Of a stretch of 64,000 nt of DNA, positions 33,856-44,239 are shown one piece after another (position 1 is the first letter of the stretch; every line of letters starts with the position of its first letter). The DNA lies in assembly GCA_913057945.1 (NCBI GenBank), contig CAJXOF010000016.1, forward strand, positions 24,292 through 88,291, read 5' to 3'. The position numbers and the translations under genes were made by a program. Source of the DNA: an uncultured Hyphomonadaceae bacterium (GTDB lineage Bacteria; Pseudomonadota; Alphaproteobacteria; Caulobacterales; Hyphomonadaceae). Under the pieces are notes generated by a model that worked only from the letters and a program-made list of their open reading frames with translations, did not search any database and was not told the DNA's origin.

Positions 33856-34929
33856 ATGGGAGTGTTCGATATCGCCGCCCGCACCGCAGGCCGGGCCCGT
33901 TACGCCGCCGCGCAGGGGCTGAGATCGGCATGGTATGGGGCCCAGATGAGCGCTGCACGACGGCGCGCCAGTGGGTTTGACCGTCCGGGCGAGCCGACTT
34001 TTCGCCCCTCCAAGGGCACGCCGGACCTTGCCGCCCTGCGCCGGGCCTATTTCGAGCTGTTCCTCAAGGATCGCCTGAATGTCGAGGCCGGGCTCTATCC
34101 GGCGCCATCAGATGTGCGCCTGAGGGATTTGCCGAAAGCGTTGAGATCAGCGCGGGCATTCCGGGAGGACGTCGAGGAAGTCGACCGGCGCAGGCTGGAA
34201 CGCAATGGAACGGAAATACGCCAGCAGGTGACCGACGGGCACAACCGGTATCCCGCCTACTATCTCCAGAATTTCCACTACCAGTCCGGCGGCTGGTTCA
34301 CCGAAGACAGCGCGGATCTGTACGACACGCAGGTCGAGGCGCTGTTCACCGGAACGGCAGATGCCATGCGCCGCGCCGTGCTGGCGGAGATTTCACGCGA
34401 GCTGAAAGGCCGGGACCAGCGCGGCGTCAGCCTGCTGGATGTGGCCTGCGGGAATGGCCGCTTCCTGTCGCAGGTAATGCAGGTATATCCAAGGTTAATG
34501 GCAAGCGGCCTGGACCTGTCCCCGACCTATACGGACGCGGCCCGTGCAAGGCTCAGACCGTGGAAGCAGGTCGAGATCCTGCATGAAGCGGCCGAATCGA
34601 TGCCGATCGAGGATGCCAGCCTCGACATGGTTGTTTCCATTTTCCTGTTCCATGAATTGCCCCCGCGGGTGCGCGGGCAAGTCGTACCGGAGATACAGCG
34701 CGTGTTGAAACCGGGCGGCCTGTTCATTCTGGCCGACAGCGCCCAATTTGGCGATTATCCGGATCTGGACGGCCTGTTGGAATACTTCCCACACGGCTTC
34801 CATGAGCCCTATTACAAGAACTACCTGTCCTGGAACGCCAATTTGGTGTGCGAAGCGGCTGGATTGGTGCCTGAAACGCGATCACTGGCATTTCTGACAA
34901 AAATCAGCACCTTTCGCCGGATCTTGTAA
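33856..34929 (+). CDS. Class I SAM-dependent methyltransferase
   Basis: 357 residues. A ~170-residue N-terminal helical part of unknown kind precedes the methyltransferase core: SLLDVACGNGRFLSQVMQVYP (motif I), ASGLDLSPTYTDAARARL, AESMPIEDASLDMVVSIFLFHELP (motif IV), and LKPGGLFILADSAQFGDYPDLDGL. The methyltransferase core looks like Methyltransf_11/UbiE-like enzymes acting on lipids or quinones. The N-terminal region (QVTDGHNRYPAYYLQNFHYQSGGWF) is typical of a group found in cyanobacteria and alphaproteobacteria. The substrate is unknown. Confidence 0.82.
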   Translation: MGVFDIAARTAGRARYAAAQGLRSAWYGAQMSAARRRASGFDRPGEPTFRPSKGTPDLAALRRAYFELFLKDRLNVEAGLYPAPSDVRLRDLPKALRSARAFREDVEEVDRRRLERNGTEIRQQVTDGHNRYPAYYLQNFHYQSGGWFTEDSADLYDTQVEALFTGTADAMRRAVLAEISRELKGRDQRGVSLLDVACGNGRFLSQVMQVYPRLMASGLDLSPTYTDAARARLRPWKQVEILHEAAESMPIEDASLDMVVSIFLFHELPPRVRGQVVPEIQRVLKPGGLFILADSAQFGDYPDLDGLLEYFPHGFHEPYYKNYLSWNANLVCEAAGLVPETRSLAFLTKISTFRRIL

Positions 34930-35011
34930 CGCCTTGAAAGGGAACTGATTTCTTGCCTTGGGCGTAGAGTTTAATCCTGGATGAAAAAATATTGATTTGC
35001 GTGAAGGGAAC

Positions 35012-35051
35012 ATGACAGTAATATGACAGTTACGTTACGGTCATGTGACAC
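35012..35051. promoter_or_regulatory. Tandem Pho-box-like repeats
   Basis: ATGACAG at 35012-35018 and again at 35023-35029 are exact repeats 11 bases apart. Read on the minus strand they are CTGTCAT-N4-CTGTCAT, the PhoB consensus. GTTACGG (35034) and GTGACAC (35045-35051) continue the 11-base phase with weaker matches. The box ends about 30 bases before the start of the 56-residue gene, but its polarity is opposite to that gene, so its target is uncertain. Confidence 0.6.
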
Positions 35052-35082
35052 GAACATTTACCAGGAAGGAAAGGAGGCACTT

Positions 35083-35253
35083 ATGGCCGTCCTAGACCAC
35101 AATGATAATCATGTTTCCTGGCTGGCGCACAAGGACTTCACTCTTAACGAGTCGGGCCTGCGTGTGTTGCGAGGGACCATGTTAGTGCTTGCAGGCATAG
35201 TCGGGGTGAGCCTCGCCATTGCTCTGGATCCGATCGTCAATCTGTTCGCCTGA
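35083..35253 (+). CDS. Small single-span membrane protein (56 aa)
   Basis: 56 residues, one membrane helix at the C-terminus (GTMLVLAGIVGVSLAIALDPIVNLFA) after a polar, His/Asn-rich N-terminus (MAVLDHNDNHVSWLAHKDFTLNESG). A very strong Shine-Dalgarno (AGGAAGGAAAGGAGG) lies just before the ATG. The protein resembles no family I can name. It is convergent with the PiT-like gene (12 bases between stops), and both have Pho-like repeats upstream, so a link with phosphate starvation is possible. Confidence 0.75.
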   Translation: MAVLDHNDNHVSWLAHKDFTLNESGLRVLRGTMLVLAGIVGVSLAIALDPIVNLFA

Positions 35254-35265
35254 TCGGCGACAGAC

Positions 35266-36321
35266 CTAGAAGCTCGGCAGTTTGCCGGTGCCGACCAGCG
35301 GCATGGCAAACGCGAGAATGATCGAAATTATGAGGCCGAGGAAGGCACGTCCGGCATCGCCGAGAACGTCTTTCACGGCCTCATTCTTTTCGCGCAGATG
35401 TGCCACATAAGAGATTGCGAGTTCCCGGCCGGCCAGCAGGCCCAGGAACACCCAGGTCGTGCTCATCGGCACATTGCTGACTTCCTTGAACACGAACAGG
35501 ATGATGCCGTAGATCAGGTCCACAATGGTCGCGGCGCGGACATCTACTGTATTGATCTTGCGCTCGACGATCTTCTGGATCTGGCCGCCGCGCGTGGCGA
35601 AGATATAACCTTGGATCGCCACCAGAAGGACCGCCCCGAAGACGACGTAGCCGAGCGAGAACGCGACATGCGTCTCGTCGCCGGTCACGGTCACCGTGCG
35701 GGGCAGGTAGACGAAGATGTTCGCCAGATCCTGCATCAGCCACTGCGACCAGAGGAAAGTCGTCGTCAGCCACTGGAACGTGATCCAGTACGGCCAGGGC
35801 AGTTCGTCCTTGGTGTGGAAGACCCAGCGTTCAAATGTGCGCGAAATAATCACCCAGATCACCGCGCCACAGGCGAAGGCGACCACATAGCCCATGGCCG
35901 ATTTGATGATCATCTTTTCAAGGATGCCATCGCCCGCTGAACCGCCCGACAAGGCGAAGAGGGTCAGGACGAGGAAGGTCGTGGAGACCGGAATACCGAA
36001 CCGGGTGAGAAACAGCAGGACCAAAGGCGGCAGCGCATGCCACCACTGGATGCCAGGCATCAGCACGGCGCTGCGATCGCCTTCGCCCGGCAGCACCGAC
36101 AATTTGTCGAGGCGGTCATACGCGACATCCCCATTGCCATGGAAATACCCATAGAAGAGGACGACGAGGAGGATGGCGCTGGCAAACAGCCAGAGGACCC
36201 ACCAGGGTCGCCGTGCATTCGAGGAGAGGAATGTCCCGAGGGTCTGGATCGAATCGTTGGCGACAACGGCGTATGACGCCAGCATAAAGCCAATGAGCCC
36301 GAAAATCTCTACGCCACCCAT
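35266..36321 (-). CDS. PiT-like inorganic phosphate transporter family protein
   Basis: 351-residue inner-membrane protein with about nine membrane helices. VANDSIQTLGTFLSSN at 20-35 resembles the GANDxANxxGT signature of PiT/Pho4 transporters. GIPVSTTFLVLTLFALSG resembles the second PiT motif (PVSTTHxI), with Phe for His. The end GRAFLGLIISIILAFAMPL has the usual last helices. The changed residues make phosphate transport unproven; it may carry another anion. A Pho-box-like repeat lies 74-91 bases upstream of its start. Confidence 0.65.
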   Translation of the reverse strand: MGGVEIFGLIGFMLASYAVVANDSIQTLGTFLSSNARRPWWVLWLFASAILLVVLFYGYFHGNGDVAYDRLDKLSVLPGEGDRSAVLMPGIQWWHALPPLVLLFLTRFGIPVSTTFLVLTLFALSGGSAGDGILEKMIIKSAMGYVVAFACGAVIWVIISRTFERWVFHTKDELPWPYWITFQWLTTTFLWSQWLMQDLANIFVYLPRTVTVTGDETHVAFSLGYVVFGAVLLVAIQGYIFATRGGQIQKIVERKINTVDVRAATIVDLIYGIILFVFKEVSNVPMSTTWVFLGLLAGRELAISYVAHLREKNEAVKDVLGDAGRAFLGLIISIILAFAMPLVGTGKLPSF

Positions 36322-36394
36322 GCCGCCAACCCATTGCTATTTGAAGACTTAACGCGAGGTAGCAGGTTCGTTGTGCATTGCCGATAGCAGGTAT

Positions 36395-36412
36395 GTGAAC
36401 TTACTGTGACAC
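36395..36412 (-). promoter_or_regulatory. Pho-box-like repeat upstream of the PiT-like gene
   Basis: On the minus strand GTGTCAC and AGTTCAC lie 11 bases apart (GTGTCAC-AGTA-AGTTCAC). They match six and five of seven positions of the Pho half-site CTGTCAY/CTGTCAC. Orientation agrees with the PiT-like gene, whose start is 74 bases away. Confidence 0.45.
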
Positions 36413-36424
36413 ACACATTAGCGC

Positions 36425-37516
36425 TCATCTGCCCGTCTGCCCCCTATGCCGCAATTTCGCGTCGGCCAGCACGCAGGCGAGCATCGCCTCCGCCACCGGT
36501 ACCGCGCGTATGCCGACACAGGGATCATGCCGCCCGATGGTGCGTACGTCCACCTCTTCACCGTCACGCGTGACAGTCTGGACGGGCGTAAGGATGGAAG
36601 ATGTCGGTTTGATTGCGATTCGCACGACCACCGGCTGACCGGTCGAAATGCCGCCGGCTATGCCGCCATTATGATTCGACAGGAAGCGTGCGCCGTCATT
36701 GCCGGTGCGCATCTGGTCAGCGTTTTCCTCGCCGGACAGCGCGGCTGCAGCGAAGCCTTCGCCGATCTCGACGCCTTTGGCGGCATTGATGCTCATCATG
36801 GCGCTGGCGAGCTCAGCATCCAGTTTTCCGTAGATGGGGGCACCCCAACCGGCCGGAATTCCGGTCGCTTCGACCTCGACAATCGCGCCAGCCGAGCTGC
36901 CGGCCTTGCGCGTCTCGTCCAGAAACGTCTCCCAGACCGGCACCATTTCGGCGTCAGGACACCAGAATGGGTTCGATTTCGTTTCATCCCAGTTCCAGCG
37001 CGTGCGGTCGATTGCATGCGGCCCGATCTGGACCACGGCGCCGCGTAGTGTGATGCCATCGCCGAGTACGCAGCGCGCCACCGCGCCTGCAGCCACTCGC
37101 GCGGCGGTCTCGCGCGCACTGGAGCGGCCACCGCCGCGATAGTCGCGCACACCATATTTCTGGTCATAGGAATAGTCGGCATGGCCGGGCCGGTAGCGGT
37201 CCCGGATTTCGCCGTAATCCTTGGACCGCTGGTCGGTATTCTCGATCATCAGCGAAATCGGTGTGCCGGTCGTGACGGGGCCACCGGTGCGGTCGTCCTC
37301 GAAGACGCCGGACAGGATCTTTACCTGGTCGGCTTCCTGGCGTTGGGTCACGAAGCGGGACGTGCCGGGGCGGCGCTGGTCGAGGAATTGCTGGATGAAG
37401 GCCTCATCCAGCGCAAGGTTGGGCGGGCAGCCATCGACCACGCATCCGAGCGCCGGCCCGTGGCTTTCGCCCCAGGTGGTCACACGGAAGAGGTGGCCGA
37501 ACGTGTTGTGAGACAT
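36425..37516 (-). CDS. aroC: Chorismate synthase
   Basis: Last step of the shikimate pathway, converting 5-enolpyruvylshikimate-3-phosphate to chorismate with reduced FMN. 363 residues, normal length. Signatures are [17 protein letters not shown] (1), [18 protein letters not shown] (2) and [28 protein letters not shown] (3); also [24 protein letters not shown] with the conserved His/Asp residues near 102-135. Start [20 protein letters not shown] matches the family exactly. It lies 28 bases after mdh, same strand. Confidence 0.97.
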   Translation of the reverse strand: MSHNTFGHLFRVTTWGESHGPALGCVVDGCPPNLALDEAFIQQFLDQRRPGTSRFVTQRQEADQVKILSGVFEDDRTGGPVTTGTPISLMIENTDQRSKDYGEIRDRYRPGHADYSYDQKYGVRDYRGGGRSSARETAARVAAGAVARCVLGDGITLRGAVVQIGPHAIDRTRWNWDETKSNPFWCPDAEMVPVWETFLDETRKAGSSAGAIVEVEATGIPAGWGAPIYGKLDAELASAMMSINAAKGVEIGEGFAAAALSGEENADQMRTGNDGARFLSNHNGGIAGGISTGQPVVVRIAIKPTSSILTPVQTVTRDGEEVDVRTIGRHDPCVGIRAVPVAEAMLACVLADAKLRHRGQTGR

Positions 37517-37544
37517 GGCTGCCCGTTCTCTTGAGGGTCAGGGC

Positions 37545-38561
<1,017 letters not shown>

Positions 38562-38698
38562 TCAATGGCGAATTTGTCGGAGAAGGGCAAGCGGCCATGC
38601 GCCTATGCCGCAGGATGGACAGGCCGTCACAGTATCACTCAGGCCCCGATTGGCTTATATGACAGTCAGACCCCCCAGCCTCATGACCGGACAGATTG

Positions 38699-39370
38699 AT
38701 GAGCCAGACCGACAAGCCCGACATCATTCCGCCTTCGCCCAGCGCGGCGGAGTATGACACCGATCCGGCTGGCAAGCCGCTGATCCCGGATACGAGTGAC
38801 CCGATCGGCCTGTTCAAGGAATGGATGGCCGCCGCGCGGGAAGCCGAGCCGAACGATTCCAACGCCATGTCGCTTGCCACTGTAGGGCCGGACGGGATGC
38901 CGGACGTGCGGATCGTCCTCCTGAAAGAGGTGACAGAAGCCGGGTTTGTCTTCTTCACCAATCTTGAAAGCGCCAAGGGGCAGCAACTGACCGAGACGCC
39001 GAAAGCCGCGCTCGGCTTCCATTGGAAAAGCCAGCGCCGCCAGGTGCGTGTGCGCGGGACGGTCACGCCCGTTTCGGAAGAGGAATCCGACGAGTATTTC
39101 GCGACCCGCGCGGCGCAGAGCCGGATCAGCGCGATTGCCTCCGACCAGTCGCGCCCGCTGACCGACCGTGCCGAGTTTGAACAGCGCGTAGCCGAACTGT
39201 CGGAGATATTCGGCGACGGGCCGGACATTCCCCGCCCCGAATTTTGGGGCGGGTTCCGGGTCACGCCGCTCGAGATCGAGTTCTGGCAGGATCAGGCCTT
39301 CCGGATGCATGACCGGTTGAAATTCGTCCGCGAGGGCGAGGGCTGGACGTCGGGACGGCTTTATCCCTGA
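38699..39370 (+). CDS. pdxH: Pyridoxamine/pyridoxine 5'-phosphate oxidase
   Basis: FMN enzyme making pyridoxal 5'-phosphate, 223 residues. Conserved blocks are [24 protein letters not shown] (FMN contact), [35 protein letters not shown] and [29 protein letters not shown] with the RxHDR-like tail. ATG 38699 is one codon after an alternative TTG. No other vitamin B6 genes are near. Confidence 0.95.
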   Translation: MSQTDKPDIIPPSPSAAEYDTDPAGKPLIPDTSDPIGLFKEWMAAAREAEPNDSNAMSLATVGPDGMPDVRIVLLKEVTEAGFVFFTNLESAKGQQLTETPKAALGFHWKSQRRQVRVRGTVTPVSEEESDEYFATRAAQSRISAIASDQSRPLTDRAEFEQRVAELSEIFGDGPDIPRPEFWGGFRVTPLEIEFWQDQAFRMHDRLKFVREGEGWTSGRLYP

Positions 39371-39373
39371 CGA

Positions 39374-39823
39374 TCAGACTGTGCCGCTGAGCACATCCCC
39401 GAGGATGAGGTGGGGGGCGCCGTCGCTGGTCTTGGCCCATGAGACCCCGTCCCCGCCGACCATGGCGGTCACGCGCTGGCGTAATCCTGAAAAGCTCTCG
39501 AATTCGACGACATCCACGGGCTCATCGAAGTGCAGGGTGACCTCGTAGCCCATCCCGCCCGCCAGTTCACGAATGGCATGGACGCGGCCCTCGAAGGGTT
39601 GCTTGAGGTAGAGACCGGACACGCGGTCGCCGAGCTGGCAGGGAGATTCCGGCCGGTTCGACAGGCGCGCCGACGCCGTGTTCCAGTCCCGATAGCCGAT
39701 TTCCCTGGCTACCAGTTCAAGCGCCCTGGCGTGAGAGATGGACGTGCCGGCATTTGCCTGCTCGGTCCGTATTTCGCGAGCCCGGCTCTTGGCGGCTTCG
39801 CGCGTTGTGATGGAGTGCGACAT
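39374..39823 (-). CDS. Glyoxalase_8-like hypothetical protein
   Basis: 149 residues. The N-terminus (SITTREAAKSRAREIRTEQANAGTSISHARALELVAREIGYRDWNTASARL) matches the small helical domain of 'glyoxalase superfamily' proteins (Glyoxalase_8), with the ISHARALELVA and GYRDWNTASA landmarks. The rest is a beta-rich domain with GxRVSGLYLKQPFEGRVHAI. No catalytic function known. AAGGA lies nine bases before the ATG at 39823. It is convergent with pdxH (three-base gap). Confidence 0.75.
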   Translation of the reverse strand: MSHSITTREAAKSRAREIRTEQANAGTSISHARALELVAREIGYRDWNTASARLSNRPESPCQLGDRVSGLYLKQPFEGRVHAIRELAGGMGYEVTLHFDEPVDVVEFESFSGLRQRVTAMVGGDGVSWAKTSDGAPHLILGDVLSGTV

Positions 39824-40022
39824 GGGTGGGATCCTTTCCCTTCTTCCAGACGCGGTCACATGAGGCGGGGCTTGCCTTGCCGCTGGACCGCTTGGAATGA
39901 AGCGTCAGCATCCACTTGAACAGCCGCCCCAGGGCGCCTGTGAGACCTTCACCGTCGGGATGTCCCGGCAAGCGGCAGGTGTCTCAGACCTGCGCGCCAG
40001 ATACGCCCAACACAGCATAACG

Positions 40023-40967
40023 TCAACGCCCGCAGGCCTTGATGGCGACGTCGTCTGCCGTCATCGCCTCAGCCGCTTCGAGCGGGCGATCCGTGGCGAG
40101 CATGACAAGCCCGTCTTCGGCCAGGTCCTGGAATTCGGAGCCATCGCCATCGGCGAGGTAGATATCGTCTAGCCGTTCGCCGGACCGCCCAAGCGTGCCG
40201 AAGGCGGATTCCACATCATTGCGAGCATTGCGGTCCCACGCGGCGGCGTCCGGCCGGTCGGTCCCGGTCCAGCCGATCAGGCGGCGCGAATCCACACCGC
40301 GCGCTTCGAGGACGGAAATATCCCGGCCTCCGCGCACCGAGGCGGTCATCATGAAGGCCGGATCTATGGCGGCGATTTCGGCGGCCTCGTCGTCATTGTA
40401 GGAGATCATGATGATGTTCTCTTCGGCGCCGGCTGCGTAGACGGCCTCGGCAATATTGGCGAAGCTGGTCGTCTTCTTGCGGTCGAGTTCGAGGATCGCG
40501 CCGGTATTGCGGGCCCAGATCAGTGCGTCCGTCAGCTTGGGCGGCGCGTAGCGAGTGCGCTGGCCGGAATTGTCGACCAGGGTCAGACCGGACAGGTCTT
40601 CCCAGCTGATGTCCGAGACATAACCGCGGCCGGTCGTGGTCCGGTTCAGCCGGTCATCATGCATCAGCGTCAGCACGCCATCGCGCGTCTCGGCAATGTC
40701 GATCTCGAAGACGCGGACACCATGATCGAAATTATACTGCATCGTCTCGATGGCGTTTTCCGGATAGCCATCTGCGGGGCCACCCCGATGGGCGGCGATC
40801 ACCACGCCGCCGTTTTCGCGCAGGCAGTCGAAATACTCGGGCAGGGGCAGACGCGCTTCCACGTCGGTCGTGGCGGGCATGGCAGCGCTTGACTGTGGGG
40901 CATCGCTTGACGGCCCGCAGCCGGACAGCAGGATGAGAGCGATAACAAGCAGTGCGGAATGGTTCAT
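40023..40967 (-). CDS. Glycerophosphodiester phosphodiesterase lipoprotein
   Basis: 314 residues with a lipoprotein signal (MNHSALLVIALILLSGC, Cys17) and a GDPD TIM-barrel. The catalytic regions are VIAAHRGGPADGYPENAIETM (His-Arg pair), VRVFEIDIAETRDGVLTLMHDDRLNRTTTG (metal Glu-x-Asp and catalytic His) and ILELDRKK (metal Glu). It would hydrolyse glycerophosphodiesters to glycerol-3-phosphate plus alcohol outside the inner membrane. GAGGA lies before the ATG. It is divergent from the acyl-CoA ligase gene. Confidence 0.88.
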   Translation of the reverse strand: MNHSALLVIALILLSGCGPSSDAPQSSAAMPATTDVEARLPLPEYFDCLRENGGVVIAAHRGGPADGYPENAIETMQYNFDHGVRVFEIDIAETRDGVLTLMHDDRLNRTTTGRGYVSDISWEDLSGLTLVDNSGQRTRYAPPKLTDALIWARNTGAILELDRKKTTSFANIAEAVYAAGAEENIIMISYNDDEAAEIAAIDPAFMMTASVRGGRDISVLEARGVDSRRLIGWTGTDRPDAAAWDRNARNDVESAFGTLGRSGERLDDIYLADGDGSEFQDLAEDGLVMLATDRPLEAAEAMTADDVAIKACGR

Positions 40968-41067
40968 TCGTAGGGTCCTCTTCTTGCGCTGCAGCAACCG
41001 CGCGCATAAACCGGTTCTAAATCAGGCGATTATTGCAGAAAACGAAAACATTACAGGGAGACATACC

Positions 41068-42693
41068 ATGCTGGGTATCATGCAGGACTGGCCGCTGACG
41101 GTTAACAGAATTCTTGAACACGCGAACCGCATCAACCCCACCCGGGAAATCATCACCCGGCGTGTGGAAGGCAATATTGTCCGCATGACTTATGCCGAAC
41201 TCTTCAACCAGTCCAAGCAGGTGTCCAATGCGCTGCTGGACAGCGGCATCGGCATGGGCGACCGGGTAGCCACGCTGGGTTGGAACTCTGAACGTCACAT
41301 GGCCTCCTGGTATGGCGCGATGGGGATCGGCGCCGTGCTGCACACGATCAATCCGCGCCTGCACCCTGAACAGATTGCCTGGATTGCCAATCACGCCGAA
41401 GACAAGGTCCTGATCTTCGACAAGACCTTCCTGCCGATCGTCGAGGCCATCAAGGACCATCTGCAGACAGTGAAGACCTTTGTCATCTATGCTGGCGCCG
41501 ACACGATGCCGGAGAACTCTCTGGGCGCCATCCCGTTCGACATGTGGATCGACGGCCGCTCCACCAATGTCCGCTGGGGCGACTTCCCGGAAGAGACCGC
41601 CTGTGGGCTCTGCTACACGTCCGGCACGACGGGCGACCCGAAGGGCGTGCTCTATTCCCACCGGTCCAACGTGTTGCACACGCTGATCACGATGCAGCGC
41701 GATGCCATTGGCATGGGCGCGAATGATGTCGTGCTGCCAGTTGTGCCGATGTTCCATGCCAATGCCTGGGGTCTGGCGCTGTCCTGTCCTGCGGTCGGTT
41801 CGAACATGGTGATGCCGGGGGCGCAGATGGACGGCGCCTCGATCTATGAATTGCTGGACACTGAGAAGGTGACGATAACGGCCGCCGTGCCGACTGTCTG
41901 GCTGATGCTGCTCAACCACCTCCAGGAAAACAAGCTCAAGCTGCCCCACCTTGAGAAAGTCATTATCGGGGGATCCGCCGTACCGGAGCGGATCTTGCGC
42001 GCGTTCGAAGAGGAGTTCGAAGTTGATGTGGTCCATGCCTGGGGCATGACGGAGACTTCACCCCTTGGTACGCTCGGCACCCTGCCGCCGCACCTCGTGG
42101 ATGCCGATATCGACACACGGATGGAACAGAAGCTGAAGCAGGGTCGTCCGCCCTTCGGCGTCGAACTCAAGATTGTGGATGATGAGGGCGAAGTGCTGCC
42201 CAATGACGGTGAGACCTCAGGCCGCCTCATGGTGCGCGGCGCAGCGATCGCCTCGGGCTACTTCAAGGGCGTTGGCGGCGATGTGCTGGATGATGAAGGC
42301 TATTTCGATACGGGTGACGTCGCCAATATCGACGCATACGGCACGATGACGATCACAGACCGCGCCAAGGACGTCATCAAGTCTGGCGGCGAATGGATTT
42401 CCTCGATCGACATCGAGAATATCGCGGTCGGGCACCCGAAAGTGGCCAACGCGGCTGCCATCGGCATCTATCACCCCAAATGGGACGAGCGCCCCTTGCT
42501 GGTGGTTCAGGCCGCGCCGGGAGAGTCGCCGAGCAAGGAAGACGTGCTGGCCCAGCTGGAAGGCAAGATCGCCAAATGGTGGACCCCGGATGATGTCGTC
42601 TTTGTCGACGAAATCCCGCTGGGTGCCACCGGCAAGATCAACAAGCTGGCCCTGCGCAACCAATTCAAGGACTACAAGCTGCCGACGGCCTAG
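41068..42693 (+). CDS. Long/medium-chain fatty acid-CoA ligase
   Basis: ANL-superfamily acyl-CoA synthetase, 541 residues. The AMP-binding motif is [19 protein letters not shown]; other motifs are [17 protein letters not shown] A5, [35 protein letters not shown] (A7-A8) and [15 protein letters not shown] with the catalytic Lys. It resembles FadD-type enzymes close to medium-chain acyl-CoA ligases. ATG 41068 is preceded by AGGGAG. The stop overlaps the convergent DUF305 gene by four bases. Confidence 0.9.
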   Translation: MLGIMQDWPLTVNRILEHANRINPTREIITRRVEGNIVRMTYAELFNQSKQVSNALLDSGIGMGDRVATLGWNSERHMASWYGAMGIGAVLHTINPRLHPEQIAWIANHAEDKVLIFDKTFLPIVEAIKDHLQTVKTFVIYAGADTMPENSLGAIPFDMWIDGRSTNVRWGDFPEETACGLCYTSGTTGDPKGVLYSHRSNVLHTLITMQRDAIGMGANDVVLPVVPMFHANAWGLALSCPAVGSNMVMPGAQMDGASIYELLDTEKVTITAAVPTVWLMLLNHLQENKLKLPHLEKVIIGGSAVPERILRAFEEEFEVDVVHAWGMTETSPLGTLGTLPPHLVDADIDTRMEQKLKQGRPPFGVELKIVDDEGEVLPNDGETSGRLMVRGAAIASGYFKGVGGDVLDDEGYFDTGDVANIDAYGTMTITDRAKDVIKSGGEWISSIDIENIAVGHPKVANAAAIGIYHPKWDERPLLVVQAAPGESPSKEDVLAQLEGKIAKWWTPDDVVFVDEIPLGATGKINKLALRNQFKDYKLPTA

Positions 42694-43211
42694 TCTGTCG
42701 CACTGAATTCCGGAACCGGACGGTCGGCGGCTTCCTCGGGAGTCGTCGCCTTTCCATTTTCGGAGATGTCGTCGATCAGCCACTCCATTTCGGCGATCTC
42801 GCGCCGCTGTGCCCGGATGATCTCGTCGGCCAGTTTGCGAACCCTTTCATCCTCGATATTGGCCCGCTCGCTGGTCATGATAGCGATGGAATGATGCGGG
42901 ATCATGGCTTTCATGTAGGAGCTGTCCTGGACGGTGACCTGTGACCGCACGAGGAACAGGGCGAGGACAAAGAGCAATGCGCTGCCGGCATAAATGGCGA
43001 GGTTGACCCGACTGTCCTTGTACATGTTCAGCATGAAGGACAACATGACGACGGCCATGGCGGCCGCCATGATCAGGGTCATGAAGAAGCGTGTTTCGCT
43101 CCAGTGTACGTGCGGTAACGCATAAGTGTTCAGATACATCAGGCCGAACATGACGATAGCGGAGGTTGCGATCATCAGCCCGAAACGGCGGTAGCTGCCG
43201 GAATGATTCAT
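42690..43211 (-). CDS. DUF305 family membrane protein
   Basis: 173 residues. Three N-terminal membrane segments (LMIATSAIVMFGLMYL, FMTLIMAAAMAVVMLSFML, NLAIYAGSALLFVLALFLV) precede the DUF305 helix: SSYMKAMIPHHSIAIMTSERANIEDERVRKLADEIIRAQRREIAEMEWLIDDI, with its His-His motif. DUF305 proteins belong to the ferritin-like set and often sit with copper-resistance genes, though none is here. The start 43211 follows AAGGGAAAG. Confidence 0.85.
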   Translation of the reverse strand: MNHSGSYRRFGLMIATSAIVMFGLMYLNTYALPHVHWSETRFFMTLIMAAAMAVVMLSFMLNMYKDSRVNLAIYAGSALLFVLALFLVRSQVTVQDSSYMKAMIPHHSIAIMTSERANIEDERVRKLADEIIRAQRREIAEMEWLIDDISENGKATTPEEAADRPVPEFSATD

Positions 43212-43366
43212 GGTCTTTCCCTTCGAATTTGTACTGTGGGTTGCAAGCTCGAACGCAGACCGGACCGCGCATGTTCCGGATATTTCTGTCGCAGGAGGCT
43301 GGTTGACGGGGAGAGCGTGATCTATGTCAATTCCCACGGGATTAGTCGGAGAGGGCTGGAAGTATC

Positions 43367-44239
43367 ATGAGCATGACAGAACAGACGCAGGATGCCGGGT
43401 GGCGCGGCTTGGTGGCGAAGGCTTCGCTCGCCTTGTCCATTTTTACCGTTCTCTGGTTCATCATTGCGGCGGTGGGAACAAAGCTGGGCCTCTGGAGCTG
43501 GCAGTTTGGCCTCGGCCAGATGACCATTAATTGGGGCCTGAAACTGATCTTCCTGGCGCTCGGCTTTTCGGTGATTGCGCTTATCCTGTCGTTGATCGCG
43601 GCGCCGCGCAAACGCGCCTTCATCCTGGCTTTTGCCGCGCTGCTGGTTGCCGGGCTGAGCTTCGGCCGGGTGGCTGCGTTCGGCGGGGAAGCCTCCCGCC
43701 TGCCGCCAATCCATGATGTGCAGACAGACTGGTCCAATCCGATCCTGCCAAGTGAAGCCTTGCTGGCCGCGCGGACGGCGTCCAAAGCATCGAACCCGGT
43801 CGAGGCCGCCCCCCTTGTGCCGGACAATGCCGAAGAGCGCTGGCCGGGCACGCCGGGGCGTCTCGTGTCGGAACTGCAGGAAGAGGCCGAGTTCGACCCT
43901 GCCGTGCAGGAAGACCGGGCTGATGCGCCTTACCCGAAACTCGATTCCTATGTGACCCCGGCGCCGCCCGAAGCCGCCTTCGAAGCCATCCTGATGCTGG
44001 TGAAGGAGCGCGGCTGGAAGATCGTGACAGACGACACGGACGCTGGCCGGATCGAAGCGACCGAGACGAGCTTCTGGTTCGATTTCAAGGATGACGTCAT
44101 GATCCGTATCCAGCCGACGGATGAGGGCGGGTCGCGCATTGATGTGCGCTCGGCGAGCCGGGTCGGCCTCTCAGATCTGGGCGCAAATGCCAAACGCGTG
44201 CGCAATCTGCTCGACGATATCGAAATCGCGCTGCACTAG
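43367..44239 (+). CDS. DUF1499 family membrane protein
   Basis: 290 residues with three membrane helices in the first 105 (LALSIFTVLWFIIAAVG, LKLIFLALGFSVIALILSLIA, FILAFAALLVAGLSF). The C-terminal DUF1499 domain reads PPIHDVQTDWSNP at the start, and then W-x-F-x-D-D-V-MIRIQPTDEGGSRIDVRSASRVGLSDLGANAKRVRNLLDDI. Function unknown. GGAAG lies five bases before the ATG. The stop overlaps the opposing antiporter by four bases. Confidence 0.85.
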   Translation: MSMTEQTQDAGWRGLVAKASLALSIFTVLWFIIAAVGTKLGLWSWQFGLGQMTINWGLKLIFLALGFSVIALILSLIAAPRKRAFILAFAALLVAGLSFGRVAAFGGEASRLPPIHDVQTDWSNPILPSEALLAARTASKASNPVEAAPLVPDNAEERWPGTPGRLVSELQEEAEFDPAVQEDRADAPYPKLDSYVTPAPPEAAFEAILMLVKERGWKIVTDDTDAGRIEATETSFWFDFKDDVMIRIQPTDEGGSRIDVRSASRVGLSDLGANAKRVRNLLDDIEIALH

